NCBI RefSeq assembly: GCF_018343665.1
Contig: NZ_JAGYPM010000001.1
Span: forward strand, 407,239 to 471,238
Direction: 5' to 3'
Length of the DNA: 64,000 nt
Source: Cytobacillus citreus
Lineage (GTDB): Bacteria; Bacillota; Bacilli; Bacillales; Cytobacillaceae
Positions 9,277 through 16,524 of this stretch are shown one piece after another. The number at the start of each line of letters is the position of its first letter. The first letter of the stretch is position 1. The notes below the pieces were generated by a model that saw nothing but the letters and a program-made list of their open reading frames with translations, was not told the origin of the DNA and searched no databases. The translations under genes were made by a program, and so were the position numbers.

Positions 9277-9963
9277 TTACTTTTCAATCAAAATCGTTTT
9301 TCCCATTTGGACAAAAGCATCTTTATTATTTAATTCCTTTTTCGTAAAAATGGTAAATTTTATAGGTTGTTCCTGGCTTTTAATTAGATACGCAGTTATG
9401 ACATCTTCATCATTACTAGCTTCCAAGGCAATCGAGTCTTTAAAGAAGTCTTCGCTTGGTGCTTCAATTGTTTGAACATCATCATTTACTGATTGTAGCT
9501 GTGCCTTTGTACCATCCTCTAATGTTTTCCAATCAGTATCAACTGGGAGGAGTTCAATGCGCATAAAGATATGATCATTTTCGGATAGATATAGGACATC
9601 TTTATTAGGCTCCTCCGCTGTTAATTCAAATCCTGGTAACACATACATGGAGTAAGGCTGATTGTCGCTAGATTTTAGAAAAGCAGTTTCTTCTTTAATT
9701 TCATCATTAATTTTATACTGAAGTTTTTGTTCAAGGATCCGATCGGATCCTTTTTCCTCATTATTTTTTTCCTTGTTATTTGCTTCTTCTTCACCTTGTC
9801 CATTGTCAGTTCCATGTTCATCGTGCTTTTGCGAGTCTTGATTTTCATTCTGGGCAGTTGTGGATCCGTTTGTTTTGTCATTAGCATTTTCACTAGTTCC
9901 ACATCCTGCAAGGATTAAACTAAGTAATCCGAAGGTGAGTATCCATTTTGTCAAAAATTTCAT
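9277..9963 (-). CDS. Uncharacterised lipoprotein
   Basis: A 228-residue exported protein with a clear lipoprotein signal: KFLTKWILTFGLLSLILAGC, acylated Cys near residue 21. Residues 22-75 are a low-complexity Asn/Glu/Lys/Gly linker, probably spanning the wall, followed by a compact C-terminal domain of about 150 residues (YSMYVLPGFELTAEEPNKDV onwards). The family is not recognised. ATG preceded by AGGAGG. It lies between an R1 repeat and a CPBP protease gene, apparently alone. Confidence 0.8.
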   Translation of the reverse strand: MKFLTKWILTFGLLSLILAGCGTSENANDKTNGSTTAQNENQDSQKHDEHGTDNGQGEEEANNKEKNNEEKGSDRILEQKLQYKINDEIKEETAFLKSSDNQPYSMYVLPGFELTAEEPNKDVLYLSENDHIFMRIELLPVDTDWKTLEDGTKAQLQSVNDDVQTIEAPSEDFFKDSIALEASNDEDVITAYLIKSQEQPIKFTIFTKKELNNKDAFVQMGKTILIEK

Positions 9964-10126
9964 TTAGTTATTCCTCCTGTAGTTGCAATAAACTATTGTA
10001 ATTAATTAGACGAAATAAAAAAAATGGAGTTACATAATTATTCATACATTACCATTTCTAATTCTAACCTTCAACATATTATAAGAAATGATTAATAAAT
10101 ACTATTTTTTTAATAAATGGTACCTA

Positions 10127-10738
10127 TTAACTAAAGGGCAGGAAAACAAATAAGAGTAAATCAAAAATCAAATGAGACACGATTATTAGTGGCATGCTTT
10201 GTTTCCATGCATATAGCCATCCCCAGAAAAGGCCAGCAACTAATGCCGCAAAAGCAAGAATCCATTGAGACGAGTAAAAATGTACGGATGCATATAAAAT
10301 CGACGAAAGAATGATACCTGCAGGGATATTTATGTATTTTAATATTCTTTTTTGAACAAACCCACGCCAAAAAATTTCTTCTCCGGGGATAATAATTAAC
10401 ATAAGGACAATGTAGTGCCAAAGTAAAGACGGTGAAAGGTGCCCATATAATTTTGAAATGTTTTTTGTCAATGGGAGATTTAATAGTTCAATTAGATTGT
10501 AACCAATCCAAAATACCCCGAATAGTATAAAACCTGAGAGAGTCCCATACAATATATAGGACATAAAAGAGGATTTATCCTCCAATTCCTCATTGCGAAT
10601 GGAATAACTAATCAAAATTAACATGGTAGCTGAAAAGATGTACCAAAAAACAGCTTTATCTTGAAAAGTGAAATACATTAGTAAATGTGCGAGTAAAAGT
10701 CCGATTATCAGTCGTAAATCGGTTATTAAATTTTTCAA
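10127..10738 (-). CDS. CPBP-family intramembrane metalloprotease
   Basis: A 203-residue polytopic membrane protein with the three CPBP (Abi/CAAX-protease-like) motifs: EEIFWR (motif 1, paired Glu plus Arg), the SVHF motif with its His, and HLIFD near the C terminus. Such proteins are glutamate-type intramembrane proteases, some linked to bacteriocin immunity or protein processing; the substrate here is unknown. TTG at 10738 is chosen because AAAGGAG lies nine bases upstream; an in-frame TTG at 10765 would have no ribosome site. No bacteriocin genes are nearby. Confidence 0.8.
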   Translation of the reverse strand: MKNLITDLRLIIGLLLAHLLMYFTFQDKAVFWYIFSATMLILISYSIRNEELEDKSSFMSYILYGTLSGFILFGVFWIGYNLIELLNLPLTKNISKLYGHLSPSLLWHYIVLMLIIIPGEEIFWRGFVQKRILKYINIPAGIILSSILYASVHFYSSQWILAFAALVAGLFWGWLYAWKQSMPLIIVSHLIFDLLLFVFLPFS

Positions 10739-10891
10739 GCGTACAAACTCCTTTCTAACAAACAATTCTATTTTAACAAAAGAGTTCTAGAATTGTAATG
10801 AAAAGATATCCTTACCAATTACTTTCCTGTTATTTTGAAATAAAATGGACAAAATTGATTATCCTAAGATGTGAAAGAAAGGAGGGATATT

Positions 10892-11002
10892 GTGACAAAA
10901 TCAAAACGAGAAAAAGAGCGTGCGTGGACGGTAAGAAAGCAGGATCAGAACCCACATGGAAAAGTAAAATCTTTAAAGGAGCTTTCCCAAGAAAAAGAAT
11001 AA
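10892..11002 (+). CDS. Small basic protein (DUF6254-like)
   Basis: A 36-residue reading frame from GTG with a strong AAAGGAGGG seven bases upstream. The product is highly charged, MTKSKREKERAWTVRKQDQN then a PHGKVKSLKELSQEKE tail, and resembles a family of tiny Bacillaceae proteins I recall as DUF6254. No transmembrane segment. Function unknown. Its stop codon abuts an M1 mobile element, which may have replaced its terminator. Confidence 0.6.
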   Translation: MTKSKREKERAWTVRKQDQNPHGKVKSLKELSQEKE

Positions 11003-11007
11003 TTTAT

Positions 11008-11172
11008 CGCAGATTAACGGGCAGTAAGACCCCCACTTCAAGGTTGCTAGAGAATTAAAGAAACCTAAGTGGGGGATGAAGGCCGACTAAGAACGCCACG
11101 TCCTGTGGCAACGTCGACACTAGCACGTCCTGTGCGTCGAAAAACCCCCACTGATGGAAGTTTCACTTTATT
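11008..11172 (+). mobile_element. M1 element copy 1, IS200/IS605-like non-autonomous element
   Basis: A 165-bp element directly 3' of TTTAT (11003-11007). Left end CGCAGATTAACGGGCAGTAA leading to a CCCCCACTT / AAGTGGGGG hairpin; right end CCCCCACTGATGG then GAAGTTTCACTTTATT. Ends are shared with 56104-56293 and, more diverged, 46346-46489. No terminal inverted repeats, no target duplication, no transposase gene: traits of elements mobilised by Y1 transposases. The inner part with GTGGCAACGTCGACACTAGC may be structured RNA. Confidence 0.65.
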
Positions 11173-11204
11173 GGAATTACATGTAATGCATAATGAAAAT
11201 GAAT

Positions 11205-11249
11205 AATAACATATAAAAAGCAGCAATATGCTGCTTTTTATATGTTATT
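11205..11249. terminator. Bidirectional hairpin terminator
   Basis: Perfect 20-bp arms (AAAAAGCAGC / GCTGCTTTTT core) around AATAT, A/T tracts on both sides; serves ykvS on the minus strand. Confidence 0.85.
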
Positions 11250-11269
11250 ATTTCTGTTTAAGATAGTTT

Positions 11270-11458
11270 TTATAATACTGATTCTTTAATAACTTTATAG
11301 TTTTTATGATTAACAACGGTCCTTTGTTCTAAATCTAGATCACGATAATTACCCATATAGGATAAATCGACTATAACAGAGTTTTCGTTTACTTTTTCGA
11401 CAATACCTTTTAATCCATCGCGAAATTCAATTACATTACCCACTTCTGCCCTTTTCAA
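11270..11458 (-). CDS. ykvS: YkvS-like protein (DUF2187)
   Basis: A 62-residue small cytoplasmic protein. The pattern GNVIEFRDGLKGIVEKVNEN followed by SVIVDLSYMG and RTVVNHKNYKVI matches the DUF2187/YkvS family, an SH3-like small barrel of unknown role (KOW-like beta arrangement is my inference). ATG with AAAGGAGCG upstream. In B. subtilis it lies in the same chromosomal segment. Single gene with its own terminator. Confidence 0.8.
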   Translation of the reverse strand: MKRAEVGNVIEFRDGLKGIVEKVNENSVIVDLSYMGNYRDLDLEQRTVVNHKNYKVIKESVL

Positions 11459-11609
11459 ATATCTCGCTCCTTTTCTATAAAGATTAAATTAAAAGATTAA
11501 TAACAGTTTGCACTAAATTTTGTATTTCGTAAAGAAATATGTTATTATTTCACGAATTTGCCTATATTTATCAACTTTATCCTTTTACAGGATTTTTAAA
11601 TCTTTGTTA

Positions 11610-11745
11610 TTAATAGGAGAATTTAAGTTTATTAACGTACTAAAGTAAAGTGTGTGTTCAATTAAATATCTGCTAATTAGATCGCATTTGAAAAACTGAG
11701 GCATTCGTCATAAAGGACTTGGCAAACGCAAAGTTTTTCTAATGA
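11610..11745 (+). repeat. R2 repeat copy 1
   Basis: Shares with other copies the block AAGTTTATTAACGTACTAAA, ATATCTGCTAA, AGATCGCA and a 3' hairpin followed by TTTTTCTAATGA. Here the hairpin arms are slightly decayed. It fills most of the 350-bp gap before 11809; the remainder (11459-11609) shows nothing else. Confidence 0.75.
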
Positions 11746-11808
11746 ATGGCAACTTGAGCAATATTCATTTAAACTAATCATTATGAAAAAATATTTAAGT
11801 GTAGGTGT

Positions 11809-12009
11809 ATGAAGATGGAAGAAGAGCATATTCAAGAGATTCTTGAAAAGTTAAAAAGTGGTGAATTGACGGAATACTATGTGACAAAGTTAGATTTTTT
11901 TCAAATTCGCAGTGTAATCGTTAAGAGGAGTGATTTTAGGTATTTTCGTGGTATTGCACAGCGTGGAGGGGATATTATTTACCAATATTTAGAGAATCCT
12001 AGAAGTTAA
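11809..12009 (+). CDS. Uncharacterised small protein
   Basis: Up to 66 residues, hydrophilic and mixed charge (HIQEILEKLKSGELTEYYVT, then IRSVIVKRSDFRYFRGIAQR). Family not recognised; the sequence looks like a real conserved small soluble protein because composition is balanced and a strong terminator follows. Two in-frame ATGs: 11809 and 11815; the weak TAGGTG site fits 11815 better. No operon partner. Confidence 0.6.
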   Translation: MKMEEEHIQEILEKLKSGELTEYYVTKLDFFQIRSVIVKRSDFRYFRGIAQRGGDIIYQYLENPRS

Positions 12010-12023
12010 TATCGACCTTATAG

Positions 12024-12056
12024 AAAGACACTTGAGAATGCCTCAAGTGTCTTTTC
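12024..12056 (+). terminator. Terminator
   Basis: AAGACACTTGAG / CTCAAGTGTCTT hairpin with TTTCTTTATA tail. Confidence 0.85.
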
Positions 12057-12161
12057 TTTATAATAAAAAATTATGAAATTGCAAAAGCCCAATATTCTAA
12101 ATGAGGATTGATGCACATATTCTTTAACATCATTATGACATTTAGAGAGGAGGGATTAAAG

Positions 12162-12536
12162 GTGGGAATTAGACTAATAAAAATTTCATCCATTTATTTT
12201 GCAATAGGGATATTACTGGGGTATTATATGTCAAGTACTCATTCTTATATTTTAACACCAGTGCATGTTCACATTAATCTTCTTGGATGGACTTCATTAA
12301 CACTAGCAGGGATACTTTATCATTTATTTCCGAATCTTGCAGCTTCAAAGCTAGGGAAATGGCATTTTTGGCTTCATAATATTGGCTTGCCGATCATGAT
12401 GCTTTCTTTAGCGTTATTAATTACGACAGAGAATGGTGCACTGCAAAAGGGAACAGCCATTGGCGCTACTATAACAAGTATCGGTATATTAATTTTTGTT
12501 TATAATATATTGAAAAACCTTAAACCACATAAATAA
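12162..12536 (+). CDS. Small heme-copper oxidase subunit I-like membrane protein
   Basis: A 124-residue protein with four predicted helices. The segment TPVHVHINLLGWTSLTLAGI carries paired His residues like the cbb3/NorB-type oxidase subunit I fold, and a further His pair follows (GKWHFWLHNIGLP). It is far too short for a complete oxidase subunit, so it belongs to the stand-alone single-domain relatives often annotated as cytochrome oxidase subunit I-like; heme binding is inferred. GTG at 12162 is chosen for GAGGAGGG upstream; an in-frame ATG 54 bp earlier lacks a site. Confidence 0.65.
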   Translation: MGIRLIKISSIYFAIGILLGYYMSSTHSYILTPVHVHINLLGWTSLTLAGILYHLFPNLAASKLGKWHFWLHNIGLPIMMLSLALLITTENGALQKGTAIGATITSIGILIFVYNILKNLKPHK

Positions 12537-12547
12537 TCTATTAAGAA

Positions 12548-12580
12548 GATACGCCCGTTACAAAATTGTAGCGGGCGTAT
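12548..12580. terminator. Bidirectional terminator
   Basis: ATACGCCCGTTACAA / TTGTAGCGGGCGTAT hairpin between two converging genes. Confidence 0.8.
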
Positions 12581-12587
12581 GACTATC

Positions 12588-12971
12588 CTATCTCCGATTC
12601 TTTTGCTCATTGTATACCTTTTTTGAGTACTCCTTTAAAGCTTGAATAATTTCCTGATTCGTTTTCTCATCCTTAATCCCATTAAAGCCATAGGCAAAAA
12701 TAGAGCCCTCCGTTTTTTTCCATGCTGGAACTCCTAATACTCGAATGGTCCTGCCTTCAATGATAAATGTAACCTCCAGAAAATATTTATTATCATTTAT
12801 TGATAGATTTAATGGAGTATTGAATTTTAGACCATTGGGACTAACATCCATAATTTCAATCGAATCGCTATAAAAATCTTCTCTTTTTCCATTTATACTA
12901 ATTATTTTTAGAGAACCAGTAAGCGGTTCCCGAAATTGGAAGCGAAATGCCTCTTCTCGTTTGTATCTCAT
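12588..12971 (-). CDS. PilZ-domain-like protein
   Basis: A 127-residue protein with PilZ hallmarks: N-terminal KREEAFRFQF and DVSPNGLKF (DxSxxG) followed by beta-rich sequence ending in FAYGFNGI. PilZ proteins bind c-di-GMP. The usual RxxxR motif appears as RxxxxR (R5...R10), one residue longer, so ligand binding is uncertain. ATG at 12971 has GGAGAG upstream; a TTG 15 bp earlier overlaps that site. Other c-di-GMP proteins lie at 20231 and 25946. Confidence 0.7.
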   Translation of the reverse strand: MRYKREEAFRFQFREPLTGSLKIISINGKREDFYSDSIEIMDVSPNGLKFNTPLNLSINDNKYFLEVTFIIEGRTIRVLGVPAWKKTEGSIFAYGFNGIKDEKTNQEIIQALKEYSKKVYNEQKNRR

Positions 12972-13116
12972 GTCTATACTCTCCAATTAAATAGAATAAG
13001 ATTTATTTTGCTGATTTTTCTGTATATTATAAATCGAAAATTTTCAATATAGAAGATTTTACTATATATTTATTATAATGGAAAAACTATTAAATTCAAT
13101 CCATACAGGAGGCAAT

Positions 13117-13445
13117 ATGAAAGAATTAAAGATGCTTCAAGCTGAAATAGGAAAGGTGATAATTGGAAAGGAAAGCCTCCCAGCAATTCGATTCGAAAGG
13201 AAATATATGCTTTCGAAAGGTTTGCACAAAAGCTTCGATTAGGAAGACATCCTTTTGAGTCTTTTTCTGATTGGATGAATCGAATTGAAATGATAGGTAT
13301 GGATGACATTAATTTTATTTACGAGAGAGTAAGGTATGGGACTGGCTCTTGGACAGCCGATGAAGAAGAATTGATAAAACAGAAGATTCAGCATAAAAAA
13401 ATGGAATTAAAGGAAATAAATAAAGAGCTAAAAAAGCTGAAATAA
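13117..13445 (+). pseudogene. Frameshifted small conserved gene
   Basis: From ATG at 13117 (AGGAGG upstream) the frame reads MKELKMLQAEIGK and then derails, stopping at 13242. Another frame, open from about 13160 to 13445, gives NWKGKPPSNSIRKEIYAFER and continues through FAQKLRLGRHPFESFSDW to a charged tail, clearly genuine coding. One or two bases have been gained or lost at about 13150-13170. Intact length would be about 109 residues. Family not named; no slippery heptamer is visible, so programmed frameshifting is unlikely. An assembly error cannot be excluded. Confidence 0.75.
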
Positions 13446-13466
13446 TGTAATTTTCCATAAAAATTC

Positions 13467-13502
13467 GAAGCATTTTCTTAACTGCAAGAAAATGCTTTTT
13501 TC
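13467..13502 (+). terminator. Terminator after the frameshifted gene
   Basis: AAGCATTTTCTT / AAGAAAATGCTT hairpin and T run. Confidence 0.85.
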
Positions 13503-13582
13503 AGTTCCATACATGAATAATTTTTCTAAGGCAAAAATAGGAGAGGAAAAATGAAAGGAGGAGCATGGTCTAAAATAGTAGA

Positions 13583-13792
13583 AAAACAAATCCATTACTT
13601 CTTGGTCTTGGTCTTGATGAATTTTCTATGAGTTCTACTTCAATTCTAAAAGCACGTAGCCAAATTGCCAAGCTTAATAAAACAGATATTGTAAAGCTCG
13701 CAAATGCTGCATTGCAATTGAAATCCACTGAGGATGTTGTTCAGTCTATCAAAAACGCAAAAAATTTTAAAGTAATAGTAATATTATTTTAG
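13583..13792 (+). pseudogene. ptsI: 3' remnant of PTS enzyme I gene ptsI
   Basis: The frame beginning near 13589 reads [20 protein letters not shown] and then [20 protein letters not shown] to TAG at 13792. This is the conserved C-terminal end of phosphoenolpyruvate-protein phosphotransferase (family motif [20 protein letters not shown]). No start, no N-terminal His domain and only about 60 of some 570 residues remain, so it is a relic. It lies just upstream of ykwC, where B. subtilis carries ptsGHI, so the ancestral locus has been lost here. A functional ptsI must be elsewhere or the organism lacks it. Confidence 0.85.
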
Positions 13793-13864
13793 TTTCAAAT
13801 ATAGAATAAGGGGAAAGGTGAAAATGCACGAGCTTGTTTAGTTGCTCATTCTATTTCTCTCTTT

Positions 13865-13896
13865 ATGGACCGGCCTATCATCAGGTCGGTTTTTTC
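13865..13896 (+). terminator. Terminator, probably of the lost pts operon
   Basis: ACCGGCC / GGTCGGT imperfect hairpin followed by six T residues, 75 bp after the ptsI remnant. Confidence 0.6.
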
Positions 13897-14019
13897 GTTA
13901 TTAGGATGATTTATTAAAGTATTTAAGTAACGTGAGATATCAATTAAGTTTCTGTTTAGTTTTTCTAGTGTTTATAAATATTTGAAATAGGCAATGGTAG
14001 GGAAAAGGAGGAAACTGCA

Positions 14020-14484
14020 ATGCATCGTAAAAGATCGAAAATAATATACTGTATCCTTTTTTCACTATCATTAACCGGTTGTATACAAGTTGGCGCAAAC
14101 CATTCAATTGTAAATAGACATGCCGATGCACTTCTGACGAAAAACAATGAGCTTCAATTTAGGTTTAAAATAAATGACAAAATATTAAGTGGAAAAGATA
14201 TGTACAAAGTTAAAGTGTCAATACATAATGTGAAGCTTGCTTCAGCTTTAGGGACAAATGAAATTATTTACGGAGCAAATGTTAATATTGAAGGAGAATA
14301 TATTGAAGTAATTAGTAATAAAGAAAATTTCATTTATATGGAGCCAATTCCATTGTTGAAGGATTTGCATGTGTTTGAAATTAAAGACATGATTATTAAT
14401 GAGGAAGCTGTATCTGTTGTAGTTTTTAATGATAAAGAAGTAATTGCTAAGGCGTTTTTAACAAATTTTTCTACACAGTTTTAA
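14020..14484 (+). CDS. Uncharacterised lipoprotein
   Basis: A 154-residue exported protein with basic N terminus HRKRSKIIY, hydrophobic stretch and lipobox SLTGC (Cys near 21). The remaining domain (ELQFRFKINDKILSGKDMYK onward) looks beta-rich with alternating hydrophobics. Family not recognised. ATG preceded by AAAGGAGG. It stands alone between the ptsI relic and R2 repeats and ends before a terminator hairpin. Confidence 0.75.
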   Translation: MHRKRSKIIYCILFSLSLTGCIQVGANHSIVNRHADALLTKNNELQFRFKINDKILSGKDMYKVKVSIHNVKLASALGTNEIIYGANVNIEGEYIEVISNKENFIYMEPIPLLKDLHVFEIKDMIINEEAVSVVVFNDKEVIAKAFLTNFSTQF

Positions 14485-14545
14485 CAAACCAATCAATATG
14501 AGACTTCTAATGTTTTGGGGTATAATGAAAGAGTGCATAAAATTG

Positions 14546-14580
14546 GGGAAGACTAGGTGACTTGCCTAGTCTTATCTTTT
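14546..14580 (+). terminator. Terminator
   Basis: AAGACTAGG / CCTAGTCTT stem with loop TGACTTG, then ATCTTTT. A TATAAT at 14520-14525 just upstream might start a very short RNA. Confidence 0.7.
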
Positions 14581-14714
14581 GCTATTAGGAAAGTTTATGG
14601 GGATTAACGCACGAAATTAGATGTGATGTTTCAGAAGGTCTTTGCTAAAAATGATCGTATCAGTAAAACTAATGCATTCGCCGAAAAGCTTGGAGTAAGC
14701 AACGTTTTTCTAAT
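14581..14714 (+). repeat. R2 repeat copy 2 (diverged)
   Basis: Starts GCTATTAGGAAAGTTTATGG and keeps TTTGCTAAAAATGATCG, AAAACTAATGCATTCGCC and the GTTTTTCTAATT end. Clearly diverged but collinear with the intact copies. The 545-bp spacer 14485-15030 otherwise holds only the next repeat. Confidence 0.65.
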
Positions 14715-14857
14715 TGTTTTTTATGGCAAGACGAACATCGCCAGTAAAGAAAAAATGAGTTTACAATTTAATAATTAAAATATTTAAATAAGAGTGCTAG
14801 AATAAAAGATAGTATTCAGATTTCTTTGGATAATGAGAAATATTTAGTTTGTTATAG

Positions 14858-14963
14858 TGCTAATGATAAATCGAAATATCTATTAAGTCACTTCTAAGAT
14901 AATGCATAAAAAAAACTAAGCATTCGTCAAAAGGATTTGCTGAATGGTAAGGTTAACTAATTA
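14858..14963 (+). repeat. R2 repeat copy 3 (degenerate)
   Basis: Retains AAATATCTATTAAGT, GATAATGCATAA, AAACTAAGCATTCGTC and a GAATG arm, ending AACTAATT. The hairpin is damaged. Confidence 0.5.
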
Positions 14964-15030
14964 AATAAGGACGATGCCATTTAAGTAATTTTTTTATAAA
15001 CTATATTATTTTTGAGAGGGGAGTATGGAT

Positions 15031-15909
15031 TTGCATTTACGTGAAGATACGGTCATTGGATTTATTGGTACAGGAGTGATGGGGAATAGTATGGCTGGAC
15101 ATCTCCTTCATGCTGGCTATCCAGTTGTTATCTATTCTAGAACAAGAACAAAAGCGGAAGATCTAATTGCCAAAGGAGCAGTGTGGACGAATTCTCCAAA
15201 AGAGATTGCTGAAAAGGCAAATGTTATTATTACAATGGTAGGTTATCCTGCTGATGTGGAAGAGGTTTATTTAGGCGAGAATGGGGTCATTACAAATGGT
15301 AGAAAAAATACTTATGTCATTGATATGACTACATCAACTCCAACTCTTGCAAAAAAAATCCACGAGGAAGCAAGAAAAAAAGAAATGTTTGCTCTAGATG
15401 CACCAGTATCAGGTGGGGATATTGGAGCAAGAGAGGCGAAGCTCTCTATCATGGTTGGCGGAGATGAAGCAAGCTTTAAAGAAATGGCGCCAATATTAGG
15501 TCTCCTTGGAACGAATATTGTTTATCAGGGGAAAGCAGGGTCTGGACAGCACACAAAAATGTGTAATCAAATTGCTATCGCTAGTAATATGATTGGTGTT
15601 TGCGAGGCAATTATATATGCTGAAAAAGCTGGACTAAACGCAGAAACTGTACTTAAGAGTATTTCATTAGGTGCTGCTGGCAGTTGGTCTTTATCCAATT
15701 TGGCTCCAAGGATGATAAACGATAATTTTGAGCCTGGATTTTACATAAAGCATTTTATTAAAGATATGAATATTGCACTGCAAGAGGCTAAAGATATGGG
15801 AATGGAAACTCCGGGGTTAGCACTTGCCCAAAAAATGTATGCAGACCTTGCTGATACAGGCGAAGAAAATAGTGGTACACAAGCGCTATATAAATATTGG
15901 AAAAAATAA
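15031..15909 (+). CDS. ykwC: 3-hydroxyisobutyrate dehydrogenase-family oxidoreductase YkwC
   Basis: A 292-residue beta-hydroxyacid dehydrogenase. NAD(P)-binding GFIGTGVMGNSMAGHLL at the N terminus, substrate motif APVSGGDIGAREAKLSIMVG near 125-145, catalytic Lys in GAGQHTKMCNQ. It would oxidise a 3-hydroxy acid such as 3-hydroxyisobutyrate or reduce tartronate semialdehyde; the substrate of YkwC is not established to my knowledge. GAGGGGAG sits seven bases before TTG 15031; an ATG at 15025 is only one base from it, so TTG is preferred. Confidence 0.85.
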   Translation: MHLREDTVIGFIGTGVMGNSMAGHLLHAGYPVVIYSRTRTKAEDLIAKGAVWTNSPKEIAEKANVIITMVGYPADVEEVYLGENGVITNGRKNTYVIDMTTSTPTLAKKIHEEARKKEMFALDAPVSGGDIGAREAKLSIMVGGDEASFKEMAPILGLLGTNIVYQGKAGSGQHTKMCNQIAIASNMIGVCEAIIYAEKAGLNAETVLKSISLGAAGSWSLSNLAPRMINDNFEPGFYIKHFIKDMNIALQEAKDMGMETPGLALAQKMYADLADTGEENSGTQALYKYWKK

Positions 15910-15968
15910 CGAATAAAGCAGCCTCCATAAATCAATAATAAAGATGATTGAAAGAAGGGGGCAAATAC

Positions 15969-16145
15969 ATGGCAAAGAGAACGAAAAAAAATGATGCAGA
16001 ACAAAAGAATAAAAAAGGGTTTGATTCGGCCGTACTGGATTCAGAATTTGCTCATGAGTTCGGAAGTACCGACACGAATAAGATTCATAAAGATAAAGCA
16101 AAAAAAGAAAAATCCGGAAAAAATATTGGAGAATATAAAGGATAG
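15969..16145 (+). CDS. Small hydrophilic protein of unknown function
   Basis: A 58-residue, strongly charged protein (MAKRTKKNDAEQKNKKGFDS start, central SEFAHEFGSTDTNKIHKDK, Lys-rich end). No membrane segment, no Cys. Composition resembles small spore-core or nucleic-acid-associated Bacillus proteins, but I cannot place it in a family. ATG at 15969 has AGAAGGGGG upstream; an earlier in-frame ATG at 15948 does not. Own terminator follows. Confidence 0.7.
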   Translation: MAKRTKKNDAEQKNKKGFDSAVLDSEFAHEFGSTDTNKIHKDKAKKEKSGKNIGEYKG

Positions 16146-16146
16146 A

Positions 16147-16180
16147 AAAAAGGTGAGCCAAAAGCGCTCACCTTTTTATA
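16147..16180 (+). terminator. Terminator
   Basis: AAAGGTGAGC / GCTCACCTTT hairpin then TTATAATA. Confidence 0.85.
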
Positions 16181-16205
16181 ATATGGTCAATTTATCTATA
16201 ATCAT

Positions 16206-16409
16206 TTAATATCCATAATCCCAGTCGACTTCTTCTTCATGCCAGAAAACAGGAGAAACGGATCCAAAGTTAATGACTTTATTTTCAATCTTACAGTTAC
16301 AATGGTTACAACCACATTGCGCTTTAATCTCTTCGAAAACAGAATATTCCACATTTTCAATTACGGTTACTTTTTGATTTTCCTGGTAAAGGATTGCTGT
16401 GCCCTTCAT
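16206..16409 (-). CDS. Small Cys-rich protein of unknown function
   Basis: A 67-residue protein with a tight metal-binding-like cluster QCGCNHCNCKIEN (four Cys plus one His within eight residues) in its centre and an acidic aromatic end HEEEVDWDYGY. Family not recognised; iron or zinc binding is inferred from the cluster. ATG with GAGGTG upstream. Its likely promoter sits beside a perfect Rex/Fnr-type palindrome, hinting at redox or oxygen control. Confidence 0.7.
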   Translation of the reverse strand: MKGTAILYQENQKVTVIENVEYSVFEEIKAQCGCNHCNCKIENKVINFGSVSPVFWHEEEVDWDYGY

Positions 16410-16473
16410 CGGTTAATCGCACCTCTTTATTTTATTATGAAAACATCGTAAATTGTTTTCCGTTTATAGCTTA

Positions 16474-16502
16474 ATTGTATCCAGTATTTATAAGACTGTC
16501 TA
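16474..16502 (-). promoter_or_regulatory. Promoter of the Cys-rich protein gene
   Basis: Minus strand -35 TAGACA (16497-16502), 17-bp spacer, -10 TACAAT (16474-16479), about 65 bp before the start codon. Confidence 0.55.
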
Positions 16503-16506
16503 CATT

Positions 16507-16524
16507 TTGTGAAAATGTTCACAA
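16507..16524. promoter_or_regulatory. Rex/Fnr-type operator
   Basis: TTGTGA-AAATGT-TCACAA, matching the Rex consensus TTGTGA-N6-TCACAA and also the Fnr consensus TGTGA-N6-TCACA. It lies four bases upstream of the -35 of the leftward promoter and 256 bp from the rightward RDD gene. The rest of spacer 16525-16779 is AT-rich with no gene. Confidence 0.7.

Noticed and set aside
9727-9918. Hydrophobic plus-strand open frame
   Set aside because: Antisense shadow of the low-complexity linker of the lipoprotein at 9277-9963.
10798-11058. 86-residue plus-strand open frame
   Set aside because: Runs across the true 36-residue gene in another frame and into an M1 element; composition unlike protein and no ribosome site.
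13073-13309. 78-residue minus-strand open frame
   Set aside because: Antisense to the frameshifted gene at 13117-13445, which has the ribosome site and coding character.
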